From assembly GCF_006717095.1 (NCBI RefSeq), contig NZ_VFQE01000001.1:1054001-1118000 (forward strand): 64,000 bases of DNA, in the 5' to 3' direction. The position numbers and the translations under genes were made by a program. Position 1 is the stretch's first letter. The number at the start of each line of letters is the position of its first letter. The notes under the pieces were generated by a model. That model made no database searches. It had not been told where the DNA came from and saw only the letters and a list, made by a program, of their open reading frames with translations. Below, in pieces: positions 44,244 through 52,705 of this stretch. Origin of the DNA: Blastococcus colisei. GTDB taxonomy: Bacteria; Actinomycetota; Actinomycetes; Mycobacteriales; Geodermatophilaceae.

Positions 44244-46043
44244 CTAGCCAGCTGAAGCGAAGCCATCGTCCGCTGCCGCATGTTCGAGCACCGACCGGAT
44301 GAGGTACCAGTGTTCATCGTCGACCGGCTCGAACCAGGCCACCTGTTCGCCCGGAGAGTTTCGGTTGGCCGCCAGTTCGGCACGGTTCGCCAGCCGGATC
44401 CGCGGCGCGTAGGTTGCCAGCCCCGACACGGTATAGGAGCGACCGTCGAGCACGAACTCGGCGGAATGGGTTATGTACAGCGCACCCCCCGCTTCGGCAA
44501 TCGATGCCAGGAATCTCGGCACTCCTCCTGGCACGACCTTGGCGCTCAGTGCGGTGTAGGGCAACTGGGCTCGCTCCCCTGACAACGCGTCGGCGACACT
44601 GAGCAGGTCTCGCACCACGTCCTGCGACAGCTCCTCCGTGGGGATGGGAATCAGCGTCCGCAAGTGCCGCTGGAGCGCGACCAGTGCCCCGACAAGGCGG
44701 CACAGCGGCCCAAGATCGTCTGGCCAGGTCGTGTCCGCTTGGAACCCGCCCAGCTCCGCCGGCCCAGCGCATAGCGTCAGTCGGTCGCCGGGTTGCAGCG
44801 TCGCCAGGAACTGTAGGGCCGGCAGGACTTCATGAGGACGTCGCCCAGCCACCGAGCGAAGGGTGACGTGGAGCTGTCCACGGACAGTGCCGTCCTCACG
44901 GAGGACCAGACGCACCGCAAGCGCGTCGCTGGCGTCGGCACCCAGCATGGTGCTGCCGTGGCTGCCACCGACGCGCCTCGTGAAGGTCACGGGGAGCGTG
45001 ACGGCGGGGCGATCAGCCGTCGATGGCTGGAGCGTCAGAGACGCCTGCAAAGGGAAACCCTGCGTGACGGGAATGCTCAGCAGCTCCAGGTCGCCGGCTC
45101 GGTCGTCGTCACCCAACAAGCGCTGCGTCGCCTCGGACGCCGCTACGACGTCGAAGCGACTGACATAGCGCCCGGGGATAGCTACCTCGCCACCCACCTC
45201 CAAGGTCTCCCTGAGCCGGTCCGCGATGTCGCGCGCTTCCGGATCGTCAGCCGGGAAGTAGAACGTCGGAGTGATTGAGATCGGGTCGTCGACGGGCGCT
45301 TCCGGGTGCCTGGGCATGAGCGTCCGCATGCGCCCGCGCGGGCCGGAGCTGAACTCCCATCGCCAGTACGGGGAGATCTCGTCGCCCCGCTCGAGCAAGG
45401 CGTCGAGCCGCTGCGACAGGTCGTCGCCCGAGGCCAGGACCGCCTGCTCCATGTTGAATTGGCGCGCTCGCTCCAACAGTCCGTACGTTTCGCCTTCGAT
45501 GTACGAGATCAGATCGTGCCGGCCAGCGATCCGGCGATCGAGCCAGTCGCGTCCCCACCACTCCAGAGCAACCCCGGGAGCAATGTCGATCAGACCCGTC
45601 AGCCAGGCCAGCTCCTTGGGGGTGGGGACGGACCGGGTGATCAGCACCCATCGAGTCGGTGCGTGGAGGTTGACCGCCCGGGCCAGCGACCGCTTCACTT
45701 GGCGCCTTTGACTGGTGACGAGACGTCCACAGAACGACTTCACCTCGAAGATGACGAGTCCGTCGGGGCTATCCCACCGCATGTCCTGCGCTTCATCACC
45801 GCCCGCGCCGTCGATGGCAGTGACACTGTCGCCAAGTTCATCGCGCAGCAGCATCTGTACCACCCGCTCCAGCCGGTGCGGGTCGAGATCGTTCCATTCG
45901 AGCACGGCCTCAGTCTGCGGCAAGGCACCGACAGCATTGCCCAGACTCGGCCGGTTGTCGTCTTCGGTCGCAGAAATTGGTGGTGACCGTACGTCACCGA
46001 CTGGGCCGCCGCGCCTACCGCTTGGATAGACCTTGCATCCCAT
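44244..46043 (-). CDS. Large protein with a PD-(D/E)XK nuclease-like N-terminus
   Basis: A 599-aa protein. Residues about 48-130 look like an Mrr/restriction-endonuclease fold: a helix (DPHRLERVVQMLLRDEL), then an Asp/Glu-rich turn (DGAGGDEAQDMRW) and IFEVKSF with the E-x-K pair, followed by RRQVKRSLARAVNL. The remaining 450 residues are mixed alpha/beta with no motif I know. No helicase or ATPase is adjacent. Its XRE neighbour and island location fit a restriction or conflict role, but this is inference. The open frame starts at 46043; an internal start nearer the conserved DLDPHRLER is possible. Confidence 0.6.
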   Translation of the reverse strand: MGCKVYPSGRRGGPVGDVRSPPISATEDDNRPSLGNAVGALPQTEAVLEWNDLDPHRLERVVQMLLRDELGDSVTAIDGAGGDEAQDMRWDSPDGLVIFEVKSFCGRLVTSQRRQVKRSLARAVNLHAPTRWVLITRSVPTPKELAWLTGLIDIAPGVALEWWGRDWLDRRIAGRHDLISYIEGETYGLLERARQFNMEQAVLASGDDLSQRLDALLERGDEISPYWRWEFSSGPRGRMRTLMPRHPEAPVDDPISITPTFYFPADDPEARDIADRLRETLEVGGEVAIPGRYVSRFDVVAASEATQRLLGDDDRAGDLELLSIPVTQGFPLQASLTLQPSTADRPAVTLPVTFTRRVGGSHGSTMLGADASDALAVRLVLREDGTVRGQLHVTLRSVAGRRPHEVLPALQFLATLQPGDRLTLCAGPAELGGFQADTTWPDDLGPLCRLVGALVALQRHLRTLIPIPTEELSQDVVRDLLSVADALSGERAQLPYTALSAKVVPGGVPRFLASIAEAGGALYITHSAEFVLDGRSYTVSGLATYAPRIRLANRAELAANRNSPGEQVAWFEPVDDEHWYLIRSVLEHAAADDGFASAG

Positions 46044-46295
46044 GACCTTTCATCCTTATCGTGGTCAAGGCCGGTCGAGGTACGGCCGGCCCCTCCCAGG
46101 GCGACGGCGGAGGCGGGGTGGCGATCGAATGAACGGCGGCGGCGGTTGAGTACCGCGAATCTGACGTAGGACCGGGGCGCCGCGGCGGCCTTGCTTGGCG
46201 GCACGACCACCGCGGCGTCTCCCTCGTGCCGTGGCCGCTGCATCGCATTTCGCAATCGATAAAGCGCGAGCGCTTTGCCATAATTGGCAATAGTT

Positions 46296-47402
46296 ATGCG
46301 CGACCCGCTCCACCGGCTGTATCAAACCAAGCTCGCTCTCCTGGCGACCATCCTCACCGTGACCGGCCTGGCCCTAATCGTGCTGGCCCGCTGGAGCGAC
46401 GGACAGGCCGGCTGGCAGTGGTTGAGCCGTCTACCCGTCATCGACCTCGGGTCGGCCCTCTTCACAACCGGACTGGTTGCCGTTGTCTTCAGCTACCTGG
46501 ACGGCCAGGACCGCGAAGTTCGGGACACCGAGCGGCTCAAGCGGGTGATTTCCACTGAGGCGCCCGCCATCCGGGACGCCGTCATCGACGGCTTCGCGTT
46601 CAAGCAGGAAGACCTCGCCCGCGTCGCCACCCCGGAGCGGCTCGACCAGATCGTCAGCAACAGCCTGGCTCTGCGGCTGGGAGATGCAGCCTTTGCCGGA
46701 GACATCTATACCGATATCCGCGAGCAAGCCATCCGGGCCACCGAGCGCTGGTACGACTGCCGGATCTCGATACGGCTCTCTAAGGCCTTAGAGAGGGGAA
46801 CGGGCAGCGCCCGTTCCCCTCTCTTCGTCGCCACGGTGACCTGGGAGTACACCGTCATGCCGACGACGCAGATACGCCGTTTCACCTGCGTCGACGACCG
46901 GGCCGAGTACCGCGAACTGACACAGGACCCCACAACCTCCGTCTGGTACGTCAACCCGCGCCATGGCATCCATGCCGGCAGCAAGGCGGCGTTCGAGCTC
47001 GTCCAGTTCGCTGTGCACGGCGCGGATCTACCCATCCGGCGGACCGAGCGATCGGATGGCCAGACCTACAGCGTGAATATCGGCAAGGAAGTCGTTCAGG
47101 AGGGGAGGCCCGTCACGATCGCGTACACCTACCGGACAGTCGTCCCCGTACGTGGACACCTGCTGCACCTTGACCTCGAGCAGCCGACCAAGGGCGTCGA
47201 CATCGAGCTGGACTACAGCGACTGCGGCATCGAGTACGTCAACGTCGTCGACTTCATCGCCAGCAGCGAACAGGCGCGGGTGTCTCAGAGCCCGGAGACG
47301 GTCCCGGGGCAGCGGGTCAGCGTCGGCTTCGATGGTTGGGTCTTCCCGCGCTCGGGAGTGGCTTTCGTATGGGTGCGCGACCGATCGCGCCATCGCGAGT
47401 GA
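46296..47402 (+). CDS. Uncharacterised protein with two N-terminal transmembrane helices
   Basis: A 368-aa protein from an ATG at 46296. Helices at about 12-32 (LALLATILTVTGLALIVLA) and 50-68 (LGSALFTTGLVAVVFSYLDG) precede a large cytoplasmic-type region of beta-rich character. Its C-terminus ends FDGWVFPRSGVAFVWVR. Codons for RLSKALERGTGSARSPLF are built from two overlapping palindromes at 46776-46823, which looks like a short insertion accepted in frame. A decayed second copy of the C-terminus lies 134 bases downstream. I do not recognise the family. Confidence 0.65.
   Translation: MRDPLHRLYQTKLALLATILTVTGLALIVLARWSDGQAGWQWLSRLPVIDLGSALFTTGLVAVVFSYLDGQDREVRDTERLKRVISTEAPAIRDAVIDGFAFKQEDLARVATPERLDQIVSNSLALRLGDAAFAGDIYTDIREQAIRATERWYDCRISIRLSKALERGTGSARSPLFVATVTWEYTVMPTTQIRRFTCVDDRAEYRELTQDPTTSVWYVNPRHGIHAGSKAAFELVQFAVHGADLPIRRTERSDGQTYSVNIGKEVVQEGRPVTIAYTYRTVVPVRGHLLHLDLEQPTKGVDIELDYSDCGIEYVNVVDFIASSEQARVSQSPETVPGQRVSVGFDGWVFPRSGVAFVWVRDRSRHRE
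46776..46823. repeat. Two overlapping perfect palindromes inside a gene
   Basis: 46776-46795 is a 20-base perfect palindrome (CTCTCTAAGG and its complement). It overlaps a second structure, 15-base perfect arms at 46791-46805 and 46809-46823 around a 3-base loop (GAGAGGGGAACGGGC and its complement). The shared GAGAG can pair in either hairpin but not both, like an attenuator. Confidence 0.8.
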
Positions 47403-47535
47403 CCGTAACGTTCAGCTCGTCAGACGCCATCCTCGGACCCGTCGCGCTTGACCACAATGAACTCGACCTTTGCGGTGCTTCCCGCTGCAGCAAGCGTTCA
47501 AGAGCCTCGAGCAAGCAACGGAACTGCAAACTTCT

Positions 47536-47591
47536 TTCGATGGGTGGGTGTTCCCCGGTCGGGCGTAGCGTTCGTTTGGCTTGCCAACTAG
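47536..47591 (+). pseudogene. Remnant of a second copy of the preceding gene's 3' end
   Basis: This stretch aligns with the end of the 46296-47402 gene (about 38 of 48 bases by eye). It encodes FDGWVFP and, one frame over, RSGVAFVWLAN followed by TAG. One base is missing in the CCCC run near 47552. In-frame codons before it (QQAFKSLEQATELQT) have a similar character to the first copy. It is the trace of a tandem paralogue. Confidence 0.6.
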
Positions 47592-49087
47592 CGACTCTTG
47601 CGCTTCCCGCTCAGCGCTGGGCGCGGTGCAGCAAGGATACTCTGCAGGACCACGGAGATGGAATCCGACGCATAGCCAATCACGCGTAGGCGCACGGGGC
47701 GGGCATCATGCACTACAAGAGACACGCTGGCTAGACCCAACTGTCTTCCCACAGGACCCTGGCTTTGCGCGGCAACGTGCACCGAGCTTGCTGGAAGCGC
47801 ATATTGCTTCACCCAGAGAAAGCCGCGCTTGTACTGGATCATCATATCCCCGTGTACGGCAATTGCCGTCCAGAGACGATTTATCCCGAGCAACAGCAGC
47901 AAGCCCAGGACGATGCCAGCGAGCAGACTATCCTCGGAGCGCAGCCACGCGACCAGCGCCCATACGCTTGCGGCGACAACGCAGCAGGAAGCGATGACGA
48001 TGCGGTGGGGCCCCTTAGGCCGTAGCGGCTCCCTGAGGGCGCTGCCATGCTCGGGGAATGTATCGGCGACGGTGGCCATCACATGGTCGAGACGGACAGC
48101 GGGGAAGATTACGTTGGCCTTCATTTTGCTGCCGGCCTCGCGGCTCACCAGGCTTAGTCGGGCGTAGCCCGTTGCACGCATAGCGGGGTTCTGCTCCAAC
48201 TTCAGTCCGGCAACATCAGACTGCTCGATCTGTCGGCGCTCCCGGATAGTGAGTCCGCCGGTGATGTAGAAGGTGTCACCGCGGCGTTCGACCCGAAAGG
48301 AACGATAGCGGAGCCACGCGACAGCCAGTCCATAGGCGAAGGCGAAGACTAGGGCGCTCACTAGAAGCAGCGTCAGCTGCCACGGGTTCGGAGGATTGAA
48401 TAGGCCGACTAGCCAATCCGCGGCTGGCAGTGGTAACCAGGCCGAACCCTCGGCATAGAGACCGAGCAAAACCGGGAAAACCAGAAAGACCTGACCGTAG
48501 GTAGCCGCGATGAGCAGATAGTCTCGTGGCCTAGCGGTGTAAATGACGGCGTCGTTCAGTTCGTCAGCGGCCGTGGGGAAAGCTACGTTAGATGCTTGTC
48601 GCGTATCAGTCTCAGTGGCTACCTTGCCCGGAGGCCCTTGTTCTCTATGCGGCATGGCTGTGGCGGCATGGCGGCGCTGCATTTCTTCTGCCAAGCGACG
48701 ATCTAGTGCGTCCAAAACGACTTGCTGCTTCGTCTGCGCGCCGACCCCAACCTGTACCGAAACACAGTTCAGGACCCGCTGCACCAGCGGTTCGGAGACT
48801 TGCACGGAGGCCATGTCTGCCCAGGCCAGTGACAGCCGCTCCTTGACTATCAGCCCCTTTTCGAAGATGAACGCGTTGTCTGTTAGGGCAAAACGGACAG
48901 TCCACCAGTCGAAAAGGATGGCGTGTAGCCGCGAGTAGGTGAACGCCCAAAAGAATAGGTCGAGCGCGATACCCAATGCACCCTCAGTATGGCGCAAAGT
49001 CGCGAGGTAAAAGAAGAGGAATGGTCCATACAGTTTCACGCTCTCAATTGCCCGGATGGCAAGCATCTTCGGGCTGTTGCGCTGCAT
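47588..49087 (-). CDS. Bacterial PH-domain membrane protein, YdbT-like
   Basis: A 499-aa protein with alternating membrane helices and bPH2 domains. PH-type segments include WTVRFALTDNAFIFEKGLIV, SFRVERRGDTFYITGGLTIR and a third near MMIQYKRGFLWVKQYALP; the linking QVSEPLVQRVLNCVSVQV and KLEQNPAMRATGYARLSL pattern is characteristic of YdbT. Helix pairs lie near 20-50, 200-260 and 375-410. In Bacillus, YdbS/YdbT give resistance to amylocyclicin-type peptides. It overlaps the upstream YdbS-like gene by one base. Such genes are usually chromosomal, so their presence here is unusual. Confidence 0.82.
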   Translation of the reverse strand: MQRNSPKMLAIRAIESVKLYGPFLFFYLATLRHTEGALGIALDLFFWAFTYSRLHAILFDWWTVRFALTDNAFIFEKGLIVKERLSLAWADMASVQVSEPLVQRVLNCVSVQVGVGAQTKQQVVLDALDRRLAEEMQRRHAATAMPHREQGPPGKVATETDTRQASNVAFPTAADELNDAVIYTARPRDYLLIAATYGQVFLVFPVLLGLYAEGSAWLPLPAADWLVGLFNPPNPWQLTLLLVSALVFAFAYGLAVAWLRYRSFRVERRGDTFYITGGLTIRERRQIEQSDVAGLKLEQNPAMRATGYARLSLVSREAGSKMKANVIFPAVRLDHVMATVADTFPEHGSALREPLRPKGPHRIVIASCCVVAASVWALVAWLRSEDSLLAGIVLGLLLLLGINRLWTAIAVHGDMMIQYKRGFLWVKQYALPASSVHVAAQSQGPVGRQLGLASVSLVVHDARPVRLRVIGYASDSISVVLQSILAAPRPALSGKRKSR

Positions 49088-49611
49088 CAGTCGCGGCTCC
49101 CGCCTCGACGCTGCACGGCGGTTCGGACCTCGACGGCTACAGTGGGCGGCACCGGTCCGAGCGCATGATGTTCCGCGATCGTCCCCAACTGAACCTTGAC
49201 CAAGCCATAGCGGGCGAGGGCTGGCCCCTGACGAGTTTCAACGAAGAGTATCTGATGCAACGGCAGCACAAGCAGCCGACGGAATAGCCTGCCCCGGCGA
49301 ATGGCCACATGGTCTTCAGCCACTTGAAACTCATAGTAGCGGTAGCGTCGTGGGATAAGAACGATTGCTTCGAACAAGCCGATAGCAAGGACGGCTGCAG
49401 CGACCGATATGCGCAACGGCTGCCAACTATCAGGGACGGCAGGGATGTAGAATGCCACCACTGCAAGAAGGAGAGCGATCGTCGTTGTAACGACGTTCTC
49501 GATGTGCCACACAACTTTGGCCTCGCTGGGCAGGTGCTGATACGGCTGGGCGGTAATAGTCCAGTCCGCGGGTTGTTCAGATGGTTGTTCGGCTGCGGTC
49601 AACACATGCAT
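49087..49611 (-). CDS. Bacterial PH-domain membrane protein, YdbS-like
   Basis: A 174-aa protein with two membrane helices (TTTIALLLAVVAFYIPAV and ISVAAAVLAIGLFEAIVL) followed by one bPH2 domain: YYEFQVAEDHVAIRRGRLFR, then LPLHQILFVETRQGPALARY. This is the YdbS layout, and it is coupled to the YdbT-like gene. The ATG at 49611 is preceded by the inverted repeat at 49621-49636 where the ribosome binding site should be. Confidence 0.82.
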   Translation of the reverse strand: MHVLTAAEQPSEQPADWTITAQPYQHLPSEAKVVWHIENVVTTTIALLLAVVAFYIPAVPDSWQPLRISVAAAVLAIGLFEAIVLIPRRYRYYEFQVAEDHVAIRRGRLFRRLLVLPLHQILFVETRQGPALARYGLVKVQLGTIAEHHALGPVPPTVAVEVRTAVQRRGGSRD

Positions 49612-49620
49612 CCTCGCTTG

Positions 49621-49636
49621 CTGAGCATTTGCTCAG
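49621..49636. promoter_or_regulatory. Inverted repeat at the YdbS-like start
   Basis: CTGAGCA at 49621-49627 pairs with TGCTCAG at 49630-49636 around two bases. It sits 9-25 bases upstream of the ATG at 49611, over the expected ribosome binding site, so it may act as a protein operator or as an mRNA hairpin limiting translation. Confidence 0.4.
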
Positions 49637-49730
49637 TTTCCTCTTGCAGTGTACCAATTGGCAACGGGTGCGTCCATACTTATGCATTGGTGGCGCTTGT
49701 TCGCCGTATGTCATTGCCTGCTTGCAAAGG

Positions 49731-49769
49731 GGCCTGCCTTGGCCCTCTCTTCCTGAGCCAAGGCAGGCC
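49731..49769. terminator. Terminator-like hairpin
   Basis: GGCCTGCCTTGGC at 49731-49743 pairs perfectly with GCCAAGGCAGGCC at 49757-49769 around a 13-base pyrimidine-rich loop. It lies between divergent genes, so it ends no present gene; it may insulate the two sides or be left over from a lost gene. Confidence 0.45.
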
Positions 49770-50266
49770 TCCTCGCGCGGCTACCTACAGGTTCGACAGA
49801 ACCCACCAAACGACTTGACCAATGGGCCAGCCGTTCGTGAGCAGCCAGATGATCTGGCTCTTGTGGGCCCAGGCCCAGTTGACGGCACGAGATCCGTACG
49901 GGGCCAAAGCCCGGATCACACGCAGGAATGCGAACATTCAGTTCCTCCGGAAACCGTGGGTGATGAAGTCAGTGAGGCGCAAGGGCATCCGGGCCCTTAG
50001 CCTTTACTCAGGGTGCCTCCTCCTCTGCGAAGAAGCCGGGGCTTCGACGTAGCCCGCGCGCCGCGGAGCCGGACAGCAGCGAGAATGAGGGCAGGGCCCG
50101 CACGTCGGTCAACACGGACCAGCGCTGTCTAGCCATGTGGGGACGCCGTGAGGACGCCCTGGAGATGGAACGAGGACGCCGGGGGGACGGCCGAGGACCG
50201 TCCGTGGCTGGGACGCATCCCACGCCAGGTTGCCTGTCTTCCGACCGGGCTACATGGGAGGGCACT

Positions 50267-51106
50267 GTGAGAGACGGAGATGCGGTAGGGAGCGTCTCGC
50301 CCGATCCCGCGCGATTACTGGCGGCCGCCCGTCAGTTCGGTCGAGAGATGGAGCAGCTCCGACTCATTCAGGGAATGTCATGGCGACAGATTGACGAGGC
50401 GGTCCAAGGCCAGCCAGGCGTATCCGGCTCGGAGAGCACCTTCTACAGGATGGTAAAAAACCCAACGGGAATGCCTAAACCCGATTACGTCCGCAGCTTC
50501 GTCCTCACGCTTGGGCTGACCGAGCAGGACGGAAACTACTGGCTGGAGCGCCGAAAGCAGCTCATCGACAAGGCGAGCCGCGGCGACTCGCAGGACGAGC
50601 CGGCCACGCAGCCGGCTTCCACGAGCAAGCTTCCATTGTCTAGCTCCCCGGAACTGTGGCCCCCTGTGGCGGAAGATCAGGCGGATGGTCATTCTCTGCG
50701 GTGGCGGAAGCCTATGACCGTGGCATCCGCCGCCATTCTCGCTGTCGCTGTGATTAGCGGCGGGACATTCCTGGCCTTTCAACCGGGATCAGAGGGGGCG
50801 TCGCTCGTCGAGGGGGAAGTGACGTGTCAATCTGGAGCTCAGGTCGTGGGTGTTTGGATACAAACAGAAAATGGTCCAAGCTCCGGTTTTGCTGCCAGAA
50901 GCACATCGGGCGCCGGTGTCCGATACGAGTATGCCTTGTCCGAGGGCACGCGATATGCCGTCCATGTTGGATGTGGCGGAACACGAGAGAACTGGGACAC
51001 GAACAATCGGTCTGGCTATGGAACCGGCCCCTTCCGGTCGTTTGTGTGCCGCGATCAAGCGACTCCAAGTGAAGGCCGCAAGTACGGCATCTGCGATGAG
51101 ATATAG
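50267..51106 (+). CDS. Helix-turn-helix protein with a single transmembrane segment and extracytoplasmic domain
   Basis: A 279-aa protein from a GTG at 50267 with GGGAGGG five bases before it. Residues about 15-100 form a helical HTH-like region (QGMSWRQIDEAVQG, ESTFYRMVKNPTG, DYVRSFVLTLGLTEQDGNYW). A Ser/Pro-rich linker and one membrane helix follow (MTVASAAILAVAVISGGTFL, near 150-170). The C-terminal part has four cysteines (VTCQSGAQVVG, VGCGGTREN, SFVCRDQA, YGICDEI) and probably lies outside the cell. A one-component membrane regulator is plausible; no ligand is known. Confidence 0.65.
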   Translation: MRDGDAVGSVSPDPARLLAAARQFGREMEQLRLIQGMSWRQIDEAVQGQPGVSGSESTFYRMVKNPTGMPKPDYVRSFVLTLGLTEQDGNYWLERRKQLIDKASRGDSQDEPATQPASTSKLPLSSSPELWPPVAEDQADGHSLRWRKPMTVASAAILAVAVISGGTFLAFQPGSEGASLVEGEVTCQSGAQVVGVWIQTENGPSSGFAARSTSGAGVRYEYALSEGTRYAVHVGCGGTRENWDTNNRSGYGTGPFRSFVCRDQATPSEGRKYGICDEI

Positions 51107-51159
51107 ACGTGAATCTAGTCCGAGCGAAGATATGGGTTCACTGGCCTTGTAGCCCACAG

Positions 51160-51474
51160 TCACGTTAAGTTGGCAGCTGCCCGCCGAAAGCCTTCCCAAG
51201 CAGTCCGCCGGCGCCGGACGGTGTTCTCGCTGTACTTCCGCCGCCTCAGGAGCGCCTGATACTGCCTGAACTGCTGCTCGGTAAGGGTGAAGACGTCGAA
51301 GCCCCGCTCCTCGCACCAGTCGTACAGGTGCTCAAGGTCGCCCCAGTACGCCCGAGCGGTGTTGTAGCCGTAGTTCAGTAGGTACTCCTCGCGGGCCTCT
51401 GCGAAGCGCCGATCGCGCTCCGGCAGGTGCCGGATGAACATCGACCGGCCTTCGGGATATCGCCCCTCCGCCAC
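51160..51474 (-). CDS. Orphan core-binding (SAM-like) domain of a tyrosine integrase
   Basis: A 104-aa protein resembling only the N-terminal DNA-binding domain of phage-type integrases: EYLLNYGYNTARAYWGDLEH, then LYDWCEERGFDVFTLTEQQF and YSENTVRRRRTAWEGFRRAA. The catalytic domain with R-H-R-Y residues is absent and the frame stops right after the core-binding fold. It could be a remnant or a working DNA-binding cofactor. It is divergent from the transfer module that begins at 51591. Confidence 0.72.
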   Translation of the reverse strand: MAEGRYPEGRSMFIRHLPERDRRFAEAREEYLLNYGYNTARAYWGDLEHLYDWCEERGFDVFTLTEQQFRQYQALLRRRKYSENTVRRRRTAWEGFRRAAANLT

Positions 51475-51590
51475 TGGTTCAGAGTAGGTGTGGGGGGCCT
51501 GCGTGCTATCACGCTTATGTTTTGAGCCCTCTGACCTGCGCCTTAGCGTCGAAGACGATCCGTTCGTTTCCGACCAAGGAGTTGTCAGAC

Positions 51591-51920
51591 ATGTCCGCAG
51601 AGCTCTCCCGCTACAGCGCCGATCTGCTACCCGGTGATGCCCGGCGCGCCGGCCGGGCCATCAGCCGCTACCAGACCGGCGGCCAGGTCCGTACCGCCAA
51701 GGTCGACACCGAGACCGACGTCGCCATGGCGAAGGCGGATGCCCTCACCGCCGTGACGGGCCAGGCCATGGCCAACGTCGTCCGCGTCGCGCAGGCCCAC
51801 CGTCAGCTGGAGCAGTTGGCACCCGAAGCAGCCGGCCGGCTGGCCTTCCTGGCCGACGACCACCTGCTGGCCATGAGCGAGACCGTGGCGGACTTGCGCC
51901 GCGATCTGCGCCGGAGGTAG
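51591..51920 (+). CDS. Small helical protein, first gene of the transfer module
   Basis: A 109-aa protein starting MSAELSRYSADLLPGDARRA and rich in long alpha helices (ANVVRVAQAHRQLEQLAPEA, then LAMSETVADLRRDL). AAGGAG lies 10 bases before the ATG at 51591. It precedes a single-helix membrane protein by 6 bases. No family recognised. Position suggests a structural or regulatory conjugation component. Confidence 0.65.
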   Translation: MSAELSRYSADLLPGDARRAGRAISRYQTGGQVRTAKVDTETDVAMAKADALTAVTGQAMANVVRVAQAHRQLEQLAPEAAGRLAFLADDHLLAMSETVADLRRDLRRR

Positions 51921-51926
51921 GCAGCC

Positions 51927-52148
51927 GTGATCATCTTCCTCGCCCTCACCGGCGTGCTGGTCATCGGCCTGATGCTTGGTCTGCTCTGGCACAGCACCGT
52001 CCTGATTGGCGACCGTCGGGCCCTCGACCGGCTGGCGAGCCACTTGGCAGCGGAGCAGCTGATTCAGGCCCGGACCCACGACACGTTGCGCGCCATGCGC
52101 GACGCCGCACACAACCAATGGCAGCGCGGCTCGGGCGGTGCCTCGTGA
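51927..52148 (+). CDS. Small single-helix membrane protein
   Basis: A 73-aa protein with an N-terminal membrane helix (MIIFLALTGVLVIGLMLGLL) followed by an amphipathic tail (RRALDRLASHLAAEQLIQAR). The stop overlaps the next start as GTGA. It belongs to a run of closely packed genes, probably one operon with the conjugation ATPase. Function unknown. Confidence 0.65.
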   Translation: MIIFLALTGVLVIGLMLGLLWHSTVLIGDRRALDRLASHLAAEQLIQARTHDTLRAMRDAAHNQWQRGSGGAS

Positions 52149-52705
52149 GGGGCCTGAGCCTGCGCCGGGCCTGTAGTGATCTCAGCGATCTCATCCTGAG
52201 CGCCACTGCCACTACCCAGGGGCTGGTCGGCTTCGGCTGGGCACCCCGCCCGGATGCGCCGAGTACCTATCCCGACCTTGTCGCAGCGGTCGAACGATCG
52301 GTACGTACCGGGGAGCCGTTGCCGGTGAGCGACGAGAATTCCGAGTCGGTCATCTACGCCCACCCCGACGTCAACCTGGCGCTGCGCTACTGGCATGACG
52401 TCTCGCATGTTCTGCGCGGGTTGGACTTCACGCCGCCGCAGGAGCTGCAGTTGGCGCAGGTCCACCTCAGGGTTCTCGAGATAGCCGGTTACGACGAGGA
52501 GACGCTCGTCTGGCGGCTGCTGCGCGCCGACCTGGTAGGGCAGGTCTACCTGTCGGCCGTCGGCAAGCGCTTCCCTGCGGATCAGGCGGCGTTCGTGCAG
52601 CGCTGCCTCGAACGCGGTCTCGAGGCGGCCGTACTGGCCGAGCTCGGCGGCGAAGTGACGCCGCAGCGCCTGACACTGCCGCCGTCAGGAGTCGTGGCGG
52701 CGTGA
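52145..52705 (+). CDS. Conserved-looking mobile element protein of unknown function
   Basis: A 186-aa soluble protein from a GTG at 52145. Features are HPDVNLALRYWHDVSHVLRG with several His residues, ELQLAQVHLRVLEIAGYDEE and FPADQAAFVQRCLERGLEAA. The aromatic/His cluster is suggestive of a metal or ligand site, but no family is recognised. Overlaps the genes on both sides by four bases (GTGA), so expression is coupled. Confidence 0.65.
   Translation: MRGLSLRRACSDLSDLILSATATTQGLVGFGWAPRPDAPSTYPDLVAAVERSVRTGEPLPVSDENSESVIYAHPDVNLALRYWHDVSHVLRGLDFTPPQELQLAQVHLRVLEIAGYDEETLVWRLLRADLVGQVYLSAVGKRFPADQAAFVQRCLERGLEAAVLAELGGEVTPQRLTLPPSGVVAA

Larger units (their letters stand above)
49612..50266. 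other. 655-base intergenic region between divergent genes
   Basis: No gene is supported here. An open frame of 76 codons at 49822-50052 has no ribosome binding site and no recognisable product. The region holds an inverted repeat at 49621-49636, a 13-base hairpin at 49731-49769 and, from about 50060, GC-rich sequence leading to the next gene. Confidence 0.5.

Noticed and set aside
49822-50052. 76-codon open frame between the PH-domain and HTH-membrane genes
   Set aside because: No ribosome binding site, no recognisable domain and composition like the surrounding non-coding DNA.
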